DNA from: an uncultured Roseivirga sp. | GTDB taxonomy: Bacteria > Bacteroidota > Bacteroidia > Cytophagales > Cyclobacteriaceae | DNA: 64,000 nt | Direction: 5' to 3' | Assembly: GCA_947493005.1 (NCBI GenBank) | Contig: CANLOY010000007.1 | Coordinates: forward strand, 124,001 to 188,000 | Shown here: piece after piece, positions 40,676 through 51,000 of the stretch | How positions within the stretch are numbered: position 1 is the first letter of the stretch | Layout: the number at the start of each line of letters is the position of its first letter | The notes under the pieces: model-generated | Told to the model about the DNA's origin: nothing | The model's database searches: none | Seen by the model: only the letters and a program-made list of their open reading frames with translations | Position numbers and translations under genes: made by a program

Positions 40676-41449
40676 ATGATCTTTTATAAGACTGAAGAAG
40701 AAATTGAACTTATTCGTGAGAGTGCCCAAATTTTAGGGAAAGCCCATGGAGAAGTAGCCAAGCACGTAAAGCCTGGCATAAAAACAAAAGATCTCGATAA
40801 GATCGCTGAAGAATTTATCGCAGATCATGGAGCCAAAGCATCCTTTAAAGGATACAATGGATTTCCAGCAACGCTTTGTATTTCTGTGAACGAAGTAGTA
40901 GTTCATGGTTTTCCAGGCGAATATGAATTGAAAGACGGTGATATAATCTCTATAGATTGTGGAGTCTTCTACAAAGGTTTTCATAGCGACTCCGCTTATA
41001 CATACCCAGTAGGAGAAATTCCCCCAGAGAAATTATCACTTCTTAAAGCAACGAAAGAGTCGTTGTATAAAGGTATTGAAGAGGCCCGGTTTGGCAATCG
41101 AATTGGAGATGTAGCTTTCGCCATCCAGAAGTATGTGGAAGATAGAGGCTATACTGTAGTTAGAGAGTTGGTTGGTCATGGATTAGGTAGAAACCTACAT
41201 GAAGGACCAGAAGTGCCGAATTACGGAAAACGTGGCCGAGGTCCTAAATTGAACGAAGGTTTGGTAATTGCTATTGAGCCTATGGTTAATCTGGGAGTTC
41301 GCAATATTGTTCAGGAAAGTGATGGATGGACTATTAGAACGAGAGATCGTGAACCATCAGCACATTATGAGCATACTGTGGCCATTTTTAAGGATAGAAC
41401 TGAAGTGTTAACAACACATAAATACATAGAAGAAGTAGTAAACTTTTAA
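40676..41449 (+). CDS. map: Type I methionine aminopeptidase
   Basis: A 257-aa enzyme removing the N-terminal Met from nascent proteins. The pita-bread metal ligands are visible: D in [15 protein letters not shown] (two Asp), H in [19 protein letters not shown] in AIEPMV and E in VQESDGWT-type context plus the final HTVAI segment. I start at the ATG at 40676, two bases after the secY stop. A TTG at 40667 would add 3 residues inside secY and is less likely. Confidence 0.96.
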   Translation: MIFYKTEEEIELIRESAQILGKAHGEVAKHVKPGIKTKDLDKIAEEFIADHGAKASFKGYNGFPATLCISVNEVVVHGFPGEYELKDGDIISIDCGVFYKGFHSDSAYTYPVGEIPPEKLSLLKATKESLYKGIEEARFGNRIGDVAFAIQKYVEDRGYTVVRELVGHGLGRNLHEGPEVPNYGKRGRGPKLNEGLVIAIEPMVNLGVRNIVQESDGWTIRTRDREPSAHYEHTVAIFKDRTEVLTTHKYIEEVVNF

Positions 41450-41450
41450 T

Positions 41451-41669
41451 ATGGCTAAACAAGGATCGATAGAACAAGACGGAACAATTGTAGAGGCTTT
41501 GCCTAATGCAACCTTCCGTGTTGAATTAGAAAACGGACACGTTGTGTTGGCGCATATCTCTGGGAAAATGAGAATGCACTACATTAAAATATTACCGGGT
41601 GACAAGGTAAAACTTGAAATGTCGCCTTACGATTTGACAAAAGGAAGAATTACTTACAGGTATAAATAA
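41451..41669 (+). CDS. infA: Translation initiation factor IF-1
   Basis: A 72-aa OB-fold protein ([46 protein letters not shown]) that occupies the A site during initiation. Exactly the family length. It lies between map and rpmJ. Confidence 0.98.
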   Translation: MAKQGSIEQDGTIVEALPNATFRVELENGHVVLAHISGKMRMHYIKILPGDKVKLEMSPYDLTKGRITYRYK

Positions 41670-41675
41670 ATAACG

Positions 41676-41792
41676 ATGAAAGTAAAGGCATCTATCAAAA
41701 AGCGTAGTGCTGATTGTAAGATAATCCGTAGAAACGGAAAATTGTACGTGATTAACAAGAAGAATCCTAGATTCAAACAAAGACAAGGATAA
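41676..41792 (+). CDS. rpmJ: 50S ribosomal protein L36
   Basis: A 38-aa protein between infA and rpsM. It starts [20 protein letters not shown] and ends [12 protein letters not shown]. It has one Cys and lacks the full C-C-C-H zinc ligands of the ancestral form, as is usual in Bacteroidota. Six bases after infA, two before rpsM. Confidence 0.96.
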   Translation: MKVKASIKKRSADCKIIRRNGKLYVINKKNPRFKQRQG

Positions 41793-41794
41793 TT

Positions 41795-42172
41795 ATGGCA
41801 AGGATTTCAGGAGTAGATATTCCAGATCACAAGAGAGCCGAAATTGGTTTAACATACATTTTCGGTATTGGTCGTAGCTCTGCTAACTATATTTTAGGCA
41901 AAGCTGGTATTGATATCAATACTAAAATCGGTGACTTGGACGATGATCAGCAGAAAGCGATCAGAACCATCATTAGTGAAGAGTTTAAGATCGAGGGTGT
42001 TCTTAAATCTGAAGTTCAATTGAATATCAAGCGATTGATGGACATTGGATGTTACAGAGGGTTGAGACATAGAAGAGGGTTACCTGTTCGTGGTCAACAT
42101 ACCAAGAATAACTCTAGAACCAGAAAAGGTAAGAGAAAGACAGTAGCTAACAAGAAAAAGGCAACTAAGTAA
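41795..42172 (+). CDS. rpsM: 30S ribosomal protein S13
   Basis: A 125-aa S13 of the 30S head ([39 protein letters not shown], then the basic tail that touches P-site tRNA). It begins the alpha segment of the cluster. A 33-base gap to rpsK holds a six-codon ATG...TAA string that I do not annotate. Confidence 0.98.
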   Translation: MARISGVDIPDHKRAEIGLTYIFGIGRSSANYILGKAGIDINTKIGDLDDDQQKAIRTIISEEFKIEGVLKSEVQLNIKRLMDIGCYRGLRHRRGLPVRGQHTKNNSRTRKGKRKTVANKKKATK

Positions 42173-42205
42173 TTGATAGGTTAATGCCTAAAAAAATATT
42201 CTAAG

Positions 42206-42598
42206 ATGGCTGAGAAAAGAAAAGATAAAGCTAGAAAGAGAGTAGTAAAGGTTGATGCACTTGGACAGGCGCATATTAAAGCGTCTTTTAACAATATCAT
42301 CATCTCTTTGACCAACCAACAAGGTCAGGTGATCTCTTGGGCTTCGGCAGGAAAAATGGGCTTTAAAGGCTCAAAGAAAAATACACCATATGCTGCTCAA
42401 CAAGCAGCTCAGGATTGTGCTCAAAAGGCTTACGATCTGGGTTTAAGAAAAGTAGAAGTCTTTGTAAAGGGACCTGGAGCAGGTAGAGAATCTGCTATCA
42501 GAACTATCCAGAATACTGGTATTGAAGTGACTGTTATTCGTGACGTAACTCCACTACCACACAACGGGTGTCGTCCTCCAAAAAGAAGAAGAGTTTAA
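42206..42598 (+). CDS. rpsK: 30S ribosomal protein S11
   Basis: A 130-aa S11 of the platform ([20 protein letters not shown], and the C-terminal [15 protein letters not shown]). The N-terminal 15 residues are strongly basic. Confidence 0.98.
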   Translation: MAEKRKDKARKRVVKVDALGQAHIKASFNNIIISLTNQQGQVISWASAGKMGFKGSKKNTPYAAQQAAQDCAQKAYDLGLRKVEVFVKGPGAGRESAIRTIQNTGIEVTVIRDVTPLPHNGCRPPKRRRV

Positions 42599-42616
42599 TT
42601 AAGAAATTAAGTAGTA

Positions 42617-43222
42617 ATGGCAAGATATAGAGGTCCAAAGGCTAAAATTGCAAGGAGATTTAATGATCCTATTTTTGGTCACAGCAAAGCATTACAAAAG
42701 AAAGCTTACCCTCCCGGCCAACATGGCAGAGGTAGAAGAAGAAAGCAATCTGAATATGCTATCCAGTTAATGGAGAAGCAGAAAGCGAAATACACTTATG
42801 GTGTATTAGAAAAGCAGTTTGCAAACTTGTTTGACAAAGCTTCAAGAAGATCAGGTATTACAGGTGAGATCTTACTTCAGTTATTGGAGACAAGATTAGA
42901 CAACGTGGTATACAGATTAGGAATTGCTCCAACGAGAAGAGGAGCAAGACAACTGGTTTCGCACAAGCACATAACAGTGAATGGCGAAGTGTTGAACATT
43001 CCTTCTTACCATGTATTGCCAACAGACGTAATTGGTGTTAGAGAGAAGTCTAAATCTCTTGAGATTATTACAGATAGCCTAGGAGGTAATTCCGCACAGA
43101 AGTACCCATGGTTAGAATGGAATAATGCAGATATGACTGGTAGAGTTGTTAATGTTCCTTCAAGGGAAGATATTCCTGAGAACATTAAAGAGCAGCTAAT
43201 AGTCGAGCTTTATTCTAAATAA
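42617..43222 (+). CDS. rpsD: 30S ribosomal protein S4
   Basis: A 201-aa S4, primary 16S binder. It is the zinc-free type ([20 protein letters not shown], no CXXC) with the S4 RNA-binding domain [24 protein letters not shown] (split by position) near residues 91-150. In E. coli S4 represses the alpha operon. Thirty bases to rpoA. Confidence 0.98.
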   Translation: MARYRGPKAKIARRFNDPIFGHSKALQKKAYPPGQHGRGRRRKQSEYAIQLMEKQKAKYTYGVLEKQFANLFDKASRRSGITGEILLQLLETRLDNVVYRLGIAPTRRGARQLVSHKHITVNGEVLNIPSYHVLPTDVIGVREKSKSLEIITDSLGGNSAQKYPWLEWNNADMTGRVVNVPSREDIPENIKEQLIVELYSK

Positions 43223-43252
43223 TACATTTAAGAACCTTTAAATTTTAGATAT

Positions 43253-44242
43253 ATGTCAATACTAGCATTTCAAATCCCGGAGAAGGTGGTGATGGAGAAG
43301 GCAGACGATTTTCACGGTCTGTTCACATTTAAACCATTGGAAAAAGGTTACGGGGTAACTATTGGTAATGCACTTAGAAGGATATTGCTTTCTTCTTTGG
43401 AAGGTTACGCGATCACGGGAATTAAAATTCCTAGTGTTCTGCATGAGTTCTCAACTATTGAGGGCGTTGTAGAAGACGTATCTGAAATCATCTTGAACCT
43501 TAAAAAAGTAAGATTCAAAAAGATTTCTGACACTGTTGACAACAAAATAAATGTGACAATCGAAGGACAGGATAAGTTCACTGCGGGTGATATTGGAAAA
43601 TTCACTAGTGCATTTGAAATCCTTAACCCTGAAGACGTTGTTTGTCATTTAGATAATGGCATCAAGTTCGAAATTGAGCTAACCATAGAAAAAGGAAGAG
43701 GATATCTTCCTGCTGAAGAAAACAAGCCTTCAGAGCAAGTGTTTGGTTTTATTCCGATTGATGCAATCTTCACTCCAATCAAAAATGTGAAGTACAGTGT
43801 GGAGAATACAAGGGTAGAGCAGAAAACTGACTACGAAATGCTTGTGTTGGATATTAAAACCGATGGTTCTATCCACCCTGAAAATGCATTAAAAGGTGCA
43901 GCGCATATTTTGATTCAACACTTCATGTTGTTCTCTGATCAAAACATGATTCTGGAAACAGGAGCATTAGATGAGCCAGAGCAGGTAGATGAAGAAATGC
44001 TTCACATGCGTAAGTTATTGAAAACTAACCTTAATGACCTTGACCTTTCAGTAAGAGCATACAACTGTCTTAAAGCAGCTGATGTGCGCTCTCTAGGTGA
44101 TTTAGTGAGGTTGGAGATTTCTGACATGATGAAATTTAGAAACTTTGGTAAGAAATCTTTGGCAGAGCTAGAGCAGCTTGTGGCAGAGAAGAATCTTACT
44201 TTTGGTATGGACTTGTCCAAATATAAACTCGAGGAAGATTAA
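43253..44242 (+). CDS. rpoA: DNA-directed RNA polymerase subunit alpha
   Basis: A 329-aa alpha subunit. The N-terminal domain (about 1-230) for dimerisation and beta/beta' contact contains [19 protein letters not shown] near residue 37. The C-terminal domain (about 255-320) has [20 protein letters not shown] and the [10 protein letters not shown] helix for upstream DNA and activator contact. It lies between rpsD and rplQ as in nearly all bacteria. Confidence 0.98.
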   Translation: MSILAFQIPEKVVMEKADDFHGLFTFKPLEKGYGVTIGNALRRILLSSLEGYAITGIKIPSVLHEFSTIEGVVEDVSEIILNLKKVRFKKISDTVDNKINVTIEGQDKFTAGDIGKFTSAFEILNPEDVVCHLDNGIKFEIELTIEKGRGYLPAEENKPSEQVFGFIPIDAIFTPIKNVKYSVENTRVEQKTDYEMLVLDIKTDGSIHPENALKGAAHILIQHFMLFSDQNMILETGALDEPEQVDEEMLHMRKLLKTNLNDLDLSVRAYNCLKAADVRSLGDLVRLEISDMMKFRNFGKKSLAELEQLVAEKNLTFGMDLSKYKLEED

Positions 44243-44247
44243 GAGAA

Positions 44248-44868
44248 ATGAGACACGGGAAGAAATTTAATCACTTAAGTAGAACAGCTCCGCATAGAAA
44301 AGCGATGCTGTCTAATATGGCTTCTTCTTTGATTCAGCATAAGCGAATCACAACTACTGTAGCAAAGGCGAAAGCCTTGAGAAAGTACGTTGAGCCGTTG
44401 ATTACAAAGGCGAAAGACGATACTACTCATTCTAGAAGAGTTGTTTTCTCTTATTTGCAAGACAAGGAAACAGTTACTACGCTTTTCAATGAAGTAGCTG
44501 AAAAAGTAGCAACTCGTCCAGGTGGGTACACCAGAATTATCAAAACCAATAACAGGTTAGGTGATAATGCTGACATGTGTATCATTGAACTTGTTGATTA
44601 CAATGAGTTACTATTGGCTGAAGCCGCTCCGGCTCCTAAAGCTAAGAGAAGTAGAAGAGGTGGTAAGAAGAAAGACGCTGCTGTCGAGGCTCCTGTAGCT
44701 GAAGTAGTGGAAGAAGCACCAGTAGAAGAGGTGGAAGCAGTTGAGGCGGAAGTGGAAGAAACTACTGAGGTTGCAACTGAAGAAGCACCTGCTGCTGAAG
44801 CTGAAGAAGCACCAGAGGCACCTGCCGATGATGCAGAAGAAGAAGAAGAAAAGAAAGACGGAGAATAA
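44248..44868 (+). CDS. rplQ: 50S ribosomal protein L17 with a long acidic tail
   Basis: A 206-aa L17. Residues 1-122 are the normal L17 fold ([20 protein letters not shown] to [11 protein letters not shown]). A basic patch ([12 protein letters not shown], 131-142) and then a low-complexity Ala/Glu/Val tail of about 64 residues follow. Most L17 proteins are 115-130 aa. An extended tail is known in Bacteroidota; this one is long, ends in a run of Glu, and is likely disordered and exposed. The gene ends the cluster and has a strong terminator after it. Confidence 0.97.
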   Translation: MRHGKKFNHLSRTAPHRKAMLSNMASSLIQHKRITTTVAKAKALRKYVEPLITKAKDDTTHSRRVVFSYLQDKETVTTLFNEVAEKVATRPGGYTRIIKTNNRLGDNADMCIIELVDYNELLLAEAAPAPKAKRSRRGGKKKDAAVEAPVAEVVEEAPVEEVEAVEAEVEETTEVATEEAPAAEAEEAPEAPADDAEEEEEKKDGE

Positions 44869-44889
44869 CTCCTGATTTTGATAAACTTT

Positions 44890-44923
44890 AAAGGGATTGA
44901 GCGATAGCTCAATCCCTTTTTTG
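44890..44923 (+). terminator. Terminator of the S10-spc-alpha cluster
   Basis: AAAGGGATTGAGC pairs perfectly over 13 bp with GCTCAATCCCTTT around a GATA loop, followed by TTTTGTTGCTTT. It begins 21 bases past the rplQ stop. Confidence 0.95.
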
Positions 44924-45032
44924 TTGCTTTACTTTGTGCTCATTGTTTGTATACTTCTTAACTAAACAGCATGAAGAATCACTAGGTAACTCTTCAAACT
45001 TTTCACTTCCAACTCCCTTCTTTGTAAATCAT

Positions 45033-45063
45033 TTTGGCGACTAAATATTTGAGCTTATTTTTG
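45033..45063 (+). promoter_or_regulatory. Promoter of carA-eno
   Basis: TTTG at 45033-45036, exactly 19 bases, then TATTTTTG at 45056-45063, 32 bases before the carA ATG. The start region is CACGATG, unlike the CAGnCC of the ribosomal promoters. Confidence 0.82.
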
Positions 45064-45095
45064 CACGATGCGAAAAGTCGCACGCCAATCAAAAT

Positions 45096-46205
45096 ATGTC
45101 TCAGAATACATTGAATCTATCTCGGAAAAAAGCAGTCCTCTTACTAGAAGATGGCTCTCGCTTTGAAGGAATTGCAATCGGAAAAATTGGAACTGTAGGA
45201 GCTGAAATTTGCTTCAATACAGGAATGACAGGGTATCAGGAAATATATACTGATCCTTCTTATTATGGCCAAATTGTGGTGAACACCACATCGCATATCG
45301 GAAACTATGGTGTTGAGGATTCTGAACAAGAATCGGCCACTCCAAAGATTGCCGGTTTGGTAGTAAACACTTTCTCTGAAGATTTTAGCAGAAATACTGC
45401 GGATGGCTCCTTGCAGGATTACCTCGAGGAAAACAATATTGTTGGTGTTTCTGAATTGGATACTCGTCTTCTTGTGCGCCATATTAGAGATAAAGGGGCA
45501 ATGAATGCCATTATCTCTTCAGAGGACTTTTCAGACGAAGAGCTTCAGTTAAAACTTGCCGAAGTACCTTCAATGGACGGGCTTGAACTTTCTTCGTTCG
45601 TCAGTACTAAAGAATCTTACTTTGTTGGAGATGAAAATGCCTCACATAAGGTAGCTGTATTAGACCTGGGAGTGAAAACAAGCATACTTAAACACTTAGC
45701 TAGCAGAGGCGCATACTTGAAAGTTTTCAACGCTAAAACTACTTTCGAAGAAATGGCTGAGTGGAACCCTGACGGGTATTTTCTTTCAAATGGACCTGGT
45801 GATCCTTCATCGATGGACTATGCGATAGAAACAGCTAAAAAAATTATGGCATCAGATAAACCATTGTTTGGCATTTGCCTGGGCCATCAAATTATTTCAC
45901 TTGCCTGTGGGATATCTACTTTTAAAATGCATAATGGCCACAGAGGTTTAAATCACCCGGTAAAGAACCTTGTTTCCGGGAAAAGTGAAGTTACCTCTCA
46001 AAATCATGGATTTGCAGTAAGCCGAGAAGATGTTGAGAACTCAGAAGTGGTTGAATTAACCCATGTGAACCTGAATGATGATACCTGTGCAGGTATTCAA
46101 GTGAAAGGTAAGAAAACGTTTTCCGTACAATATCACCCTGAGTCTTCTCCGGGCCCTCACGATTCACGTTATTTGTTCGATCAATTTATCAACCTTTTCA
46201 AATAG
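45096..46205 (+). CDS. carA: Carbamoyl-phosphate synthase small subunit
   Basis: A 369-aa glutaminase subunit that supplies ammonia for carbamoyl phosphate in pyrimidine and arginine synthesis. The N-terminal domain contains GMTGYQEIYTDPSYYGQIV. The C-terminal class I amidotransferase domain has the nucleophile elbow LFGICLGHQI (catalytic Cys near residue 264) and the His/Glu pair in QYHPESSPGPHD. The large subunit carB is not in the window. Eno follows after 14 bases, probably in the same transcript. Confidence 0.97.
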   Translation: MSQNTLNLSRKKAVLLLEDGSRFEGIAIGKIGTVGAEICFNTGMTGYQEIYTDPSYYGQIVVNTTSHIGNYGVEDSEQESATPKIAGLVVNTFSEDFSRNTADGSLQDYLEENNIVGVSELDTRLLVRHIRDKGAMNAIISSEDFSDEELQLKLAEVPSMDGLELSSFVSTKESYFVGDENASHKVAVLDLGVKTSILKHLASRGAYLKVFNAKTTFEEMAEWNPDGYFLSNGPGDPSSMDYAIETAKKIMASDKPLFGICLGHQIISLACGISTFKMHNGHRGLNHPVKNLVSGKSEVTSQNHGFAVSREDVENSEVVELTHVNLNDDTCAGIQVKGKKTFSVQYHPESSPGPHDSRYLFDQFINLFK

Positions 46206-46216
46206 AACGAAAATAG

Positions 46217-47506
<1,290 letters not shown>

Positions 47507-47512
47507 ATAATC

Positions 47513-47550
47513 GTGATCGGAAGGCGAAGGCATTTTTGCCTTTCGATCAC
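47513..47550 (+). terminator. Long hairpin after eno
   Basis: GTGATCG (47513-47519) pairs with CGATCAC (47544-47550) and AGGC with GCCT inside, around a 12-base apical loop containing TTTTT. It begins 6 bases past the eno stop. No T run follows the stem, so it may protect the 3' end rather than terminate transcription efficiently. Confidence 0.55.
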
Positions 47551-47632
47551 CTAAATGTTTCTGGTTTGGTAAACGCTGTTTGTGTACATGTTACAATTGT
47601 GATATATTGACAATAAATTAAATATATGATTT

Positions 47633-48193
47633 ATGAATAGATTTTTACTGTTTGTTGTAATGAGTGTTTGTTTTTATACTGTAAGTGCACAGGAATTAAC
47701 GCTTAGAAAACCAAGCCCTGGAAAGGCTATGGTATATATAATGAGAACTTCTACTGCTGCCCCAATCGTGAAGTTCAGTTTCTTTCATGGAGAAAAATAT
47801 CTAGGGAAGTTTAACGGTGGAAAATATATGGTTTATGAAGTTGACCCCGGAGAGCACTTGTTTTGGGTTAAATCTGAAAATACTGATTTCATAGAAGCTG
47901 ATATGACTGAAGGCAAAGTTTATATTTTAGATACCAGTGTTAAGCTTGGAGCTTTAAAGGCAGCTGCATCCTTTAAACCATTAGATAAGAATGATAAAAA
48001 ATATTCAAAACACCTTAAAAGAGTTTTGAAACTGCTGGCTAAGAATAAAGAGAGGAGTTTTACTGAGGATGAATTGTCAAAGGAGCAAAAGAAGTTGGAA
48101 AGTATGATTAAGCGAATTCAGGAGAAGTATGCAAAACTAAAAGAGACTGGAAAAACCATCAAGAAGTTGACCTCAGATATGTACCATAATTAA
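47633..48193 (+). CDS. Secreted protein, DUF2846-like, with C-terminal coiled coil
   Basis: A 186-aa protein with a signal peptide (cleavage after A19, VSA/Q). Residues about 26-115 form a beta-rich domain with YIMRTSTAAPIVKFSFFHGE and VDPGEHLFWV, which resembles the DUF2846 type (a family around cell-envelope proteins). A charged helix at about 142-180 is probably a coiled coil. Its role is unknown. It lies between eno and a division gene; the next gene follows after 25 bases, so the two secreted proteins may be co-expressed. Confidence 0.75.
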   Translation: MNRFLLFVVMSVCFYTVSAQELTLRKPSPGKAMVYIMRTSTAAPIVKFSFFHGEKYLGKFNGGKYMVYEVDPGEHLFWVKSENTDFIEADMTEGKVYILDTSVKLGALKAAASFKPLDKNDKKYSKHLKRVLKLLAKNKERSFTEDELSKEQKKLESMIKRIQEKYAKLKETGKTIKKLTSDMYHN

Positions 48194-48218
48194 GAGTCAG
48201 GAATTTAAAAATCAAAAT

Positions 48219-48881
48219 ATGAATAGATTAAATTTGAAGCCCCTTTTCTGTTTAAGCATATTGCTTTCAATTTTGTCTCAAAGTTACGCTCAAGTCAACT
48301 CTGATTCTAACCTTGAAGTTGACATCGATAAGTTCATTTTTAGCGTGAGTGTAAATAGCTCGTGGAGAACGGCAAAATTTGAATCAAGCAATGCGGCTGA
48401 AGAAGCTTATGGTAAGGATTTGAAGAAGGGAGGTACTATGAAATTCAAAGCATTGATTCCATTTGATGATCAAAGCTCTGCTTTAGGGCTTCTTTTTACC
48501 TCTTTCAAAAGTAGAGAAGCAAGGTTGTTAGGTAATACAGAAAGACATAGTGTATCATATATTGGAGCTGTTTATCAACAATATGGAAGCTTTGGAGCTA
48601 AGGATAATAACTTGTACTTCATTGATTACTCCTTAGGGTATATGTCATATAAATCAGAAGTGAATCGCTTTGATGCCTTTAAAGGAGGGAATTTAGGGCT
48701 TTCTACGAGTATAGGGTATAGGTTGATGGTCTCACCTAATTTTGGAATTGGTTTTGACTTTGGGGTTGAAGGAACAACAGTGGGTAAGTGGAAGGCTCCT
48801 AATGGTCAAGTTTTAGAACTTGAGGAAAGAGATAATTTATTTAGAATTGATTTTGGTATAGCAGTGGATATACGTTTATAG
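48219..48881 (+). CDS. Secreted beta-barrel-like protein of unknown function
   Basis: A 220-aa protein with a signal peptide (cleavage after A24, SYA/Q). The mature part alternates hydrophobic and polar residues with repeated aromatic and glycine positions (YIGAVYQQYGSFG, NLGLSTSIGYRLM, NFGIGFDFGVEG). It ends in IDFGIAVDIRL, like small outer-membrane beta-barrels. Not assigned to a named family. It follows the DUF2846-like gene after 25 bases. Confidence 0.75.
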   Translation: MNRLNLKPLFCLSILLSILSQSYAQVNSDSNLEVDIDKFIFSVSVNSSWRTAKFESSNAAEEAYGKDLKKGGTMKFKALIPFDDQSSALGLLFTSFKSREARLLGNTERHSVSYIGAVYQQYGSFGAKDNNLYFIDYSLGYMSYKSEVNRFDAFKGGNLGLSTSIGYRLMVSPNFGIGFDFGVEGTTVGKWKAPNGQVLELEERDNLFRIDFGIAVDIRL

Positions 48882-48994
48882 TACTCCATATTGTTTTTAT
48901 GTTTATGAGAAATTATGGCTTAATTGGATGTCGATTCTTCGATGCCCTTTTTCGTTTTTTGACATTGATATAAAATGTTCTGTATATTTACTAT

Positions 48995-49294
48995 ATGAAT
49001 CCTTTCGCCAAGATTCCCAAAATCTTTAAAAACTTCTACTTCCTATTGGGTACATTCTTTCTTGTATGGATGTTTTTGGTCGACTCAAATGATATTGTTT
49101 CGCAAATCAAAATGACCAAGAAGCTGAATGCTTTAAAAGCTCAGAAGGAATATTATAAGGATAAGAAAATACAGGTGCTAAAGGATAAAGAAGAACTAAG
49201 TACCAATAAGGCCTTATTGGAAAAGTTTGCAAGAGAAAAGTACCTGATGAAAAAACCTTCCGAAGACCTCTACGTTGTGGTCTCTGAAGACTAG
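48995..49294 (+). CDS. FtsB/DivIC-type septum formation initiator
   Basis: A 99-aa bitopic membrane protein. A short cytoplasmic N-terminus, one membrane helix (about 13-29, FYFLLGTFFLVWMFLVD) and a periplasmic coiled coil (about 35-75) are followed by FAREKYLMKKPSEDLYVV, the DivIC/FtsB signature. It is a divisome component that bridges FtsQ/FtsL-type partners. In many Bacteroidota the gene is close to eno; here two secreted-protein genes stand between. Confidence 0.92.
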   Translation: MNPFAKIPKIFKNFYFLLGTFFLVWMFLVDSNDIVSQIKMTKKLNALKAQKEYYKDKKIQVLKDKEELSTNKALLEKFAREKYLMKKPSEDLYVVVSED

Positions 49295-49311
49295 AAAAAA
49301 ATATCATGTTT

Positions 49312-49338
49312 AAAGTCCTCTTTCGAGGACTTTTTCGT
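49312..49338 (+). terminator. Terminator after the DivIC-like gene
   Basis: AAAGTCCTC pairs perfectly with GAGGACTTT around TTTC, followed by TTCGTTT. It lies 17 bases past the stop and 12 bases before the next start codon, so the downstream gene needs readthrough or a promoter overlapping this element. Confidence 0.85.
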
Positions 49339-49349
49339 TTACCAAGTGT

Positions 49350-49913
49350 ATGAAAAAGTTATTGTTTACAGCATTGTTTATTATTGGTGCGGCTTCTGCT
49401 AGCCAGGCACAGATATATTTCGAAGAAGAACAAGACTCTTTAAGCTTTAAGGATAGAGTGTATTTTGGTGGAAATTTCTCCTTTAACCTTGGTACAAGAT
49501 TTACCTATATTGATGTATCCCCATTAGCTGGGTACATGGTCAATGAAGACTTTTCTGTTGGAATGGGGCTAACTTATTTGTATTTGTCCAGAGAGTTTCA
49601 AGTTTTTGGAGGTGGAGATTTTAAAGTGCAAAGTAGTGTGTATGGTGGACGAGCATTTTTAAGACACACAGTTATAGATAACTACTTTGTTCATGGAGAG
49701 TTCGAAACTTTGAATACACAATTTCCAGCTTTAGATGGCTCTCAAGGAACCACTCGTGAATGGGTACCAGGACTTTTTATAGGAGGTGGAACCTTTCAAC
49801 CGGTATTTGGTCGAGGAGGAATCAACATCACAGTGTTATATAACTTATTGCACGATGATTTTAAATCACCCTACAATAGTGCTTTGGTAATTAGGGGAGG
49901 GGTTACTTTTTAA
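49350..49913 (+). CDS. Outer-membrane beta-barrel-like protein
   Basis: A 187-aa protein with a signal peptide (cleavage after A20, SQA/Q). Repeated amphipathic strands (RVYFGGNFSFNLGTRFTYI, FSVGMGLTYLYLSREF, GGINITVLYNLLHD) end in ALVIRGGVTF, whose C-terminal Phe suits outer-membrane insertion by the BAM complex. Function unknown. Its 3' end overlaps the convergent Ldh-family gene by 11 bases. Confidence 0.8.
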   Translation: MKKLLFTALFIIGAASASQAQIYFEEEQDSLSFKDRVYFGGNFSFNLGTRFTYIDVSPLAGYMVNEDFSVGMGLTYLYLSREFQVFGGGDFKVQSSVYGGRAFLRHTVIDNYFVHGEFETLNTQFPALDGSQGTTREWVPGLFIGGGTFQPVFGRGGINITVLYNLLHDDFKSPYNSALVIRGGVTF

Positions 49914-50982
49914 GCTGTACTCCAAAACGCTCTGATAGAGATTCCAGGTCTTTTTCAACAGCCGATAATATTGGAATTCCATTTTCGGTACGCTCTTTTT
50001 CCATTAAGCGCTCAGGGTCTCCCGGTATAAGTACTGGTTCATTTGAGTCAACAGGTTCAGAATTTCTAAACCTTCGAATCCAATTGTCCATGTGATTCTT
50101 GAAGTCCTTGGCAGGTCTGAAGGCGTCTACTCTCATGGCACCGAGAAAATGACCTAGACCTTCACCAACAGGGTCACTTACAGGTTCCATAAAGCTAACA
50201 AACGGAGGTGCCCATGGGCCGTAGTTTGCTCCTGACAGTACTGCAGAGAAGATGTCTACCATTGAGCCAAGGATATATCCTTTATGACTTCCATTGGATC
50301 TGTCACCACCCAGAGGACGCAATGCCCCGCCTTCTTTTACACCAAAGGCATTTGTGGTTACATTTCCTTCTTTGTCCTGAATCCACCCCTCTGGCGCACT
50401 TTCTCCTTTTCTTTGAAGGATTTCCAACTTGCCATTAGCTGCTGTTGTGGTAGCAAAATCTCCAACATAAGGAGGTTCTTCATTGGCTGGAATAGCCACT
50501 GCTATAGGGTTGGTTCCTAAAAGTCTCTCTTTCGAAAATGTGGGGGCAACCAAAGGGCTTGCATTGGTCATTGACATACCAATCATATCATGACTTAGAG
50601 CCTGCATGGCATGATAGCCAGCAATACCATAGTGATTAGAGTTTTTTACAGCTACCCAACCCGTTCCGGCAATTTTAGCTTTTTCGATAGCTACCTGCAT
50701 TGCATAGGGTGCTACTACTAAGCCAAGGCCAGCATCGCCATCAACTACAGCCGTACTTGGCGTTTCATGAACAATTTTGATGTCTGGAGTAGCATTGATC
50801 CTTCCTTTTTCCCAAAGTCTTACATATCCACTGAGTCTGGCAACCCCATGGGAGTCAACCCCTCTTAAATCTGCCGACAATAAAGTATCAGCTGCTGTCA
50901 AGGCATCTTTGTCGGAACAGCCTATTTCCTTAAAAACACTTAGTGAGAATTGATGCAATGCTTGGTAAGAGTATAATGCCAT
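49903..50982 (-). CDS. Ldh-family NAD(P)-dependent oxidoreductase (malate/L-lactate dehydrogenase type)
   Basis: A 359-aa cytoplasmic enzyme of the Ldh_2 family, distinct from classical malate dehydrogenase. ADTLLSADLRGVDSHGVARL with the conserved DSHG, VAVKNSNHYGIAGYHAM with the catalytic-region His, and GLVVAPYAM are recognisable. Family members act on malate, lactate, ureidoglycolate or related 2-hydroxyacids; the substrate is not certain here. Eighteen bases downstream of the ppx-type gene on the same strand. Confidence 0.9.
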   Translation of the reverse strand: MALYSYQALHQFSLSVFKEIGCSDKDALTAADTLLSADLRGVDSHGVARLSGYVRLWEKGRINATPDIKIVHETPSTAVVDGDAGLGLVVAPYAMQVAIEKAKIAGTGWVAVKNSNHYGIAGYHAMQALSHDMIGMSMTNASPLVAPTFSKERLLGTNPIAVAIPANEEPPYVGDFATTTAANGKLEILQRKGESAPEGWIQDKEGNVTTNAFGVKEGGALRPLGGDRSNGSHKGYILGSMVDIFSAVLSGANYGPWAPPFVSFMEPVSDPVGEGLGHFLGAMRVDAFRPAKDFKNHMDNWIRRFRNSEPVDSNEPVLIPGDPERLMEKERTENGIPILSAVEKDLESLSERFGVQLKK

Positions 50983-51000
50983 TATTTTATCGCTAGCTTG

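Noticed and set aside
42184-42204. Six-codon frame (MPKKIF) one base before rpsK
   Set aside because: Too short and generic; no conserved codons or regulatory structure to support it.
44598-44912. 104-aa Ser/Ala-rich frame antisense to the rplQ tail
   Set aside because: It is the mirror of the repetitive GAA/GCA codons of the L17 tail and has no promoter or homologue-like sequence.
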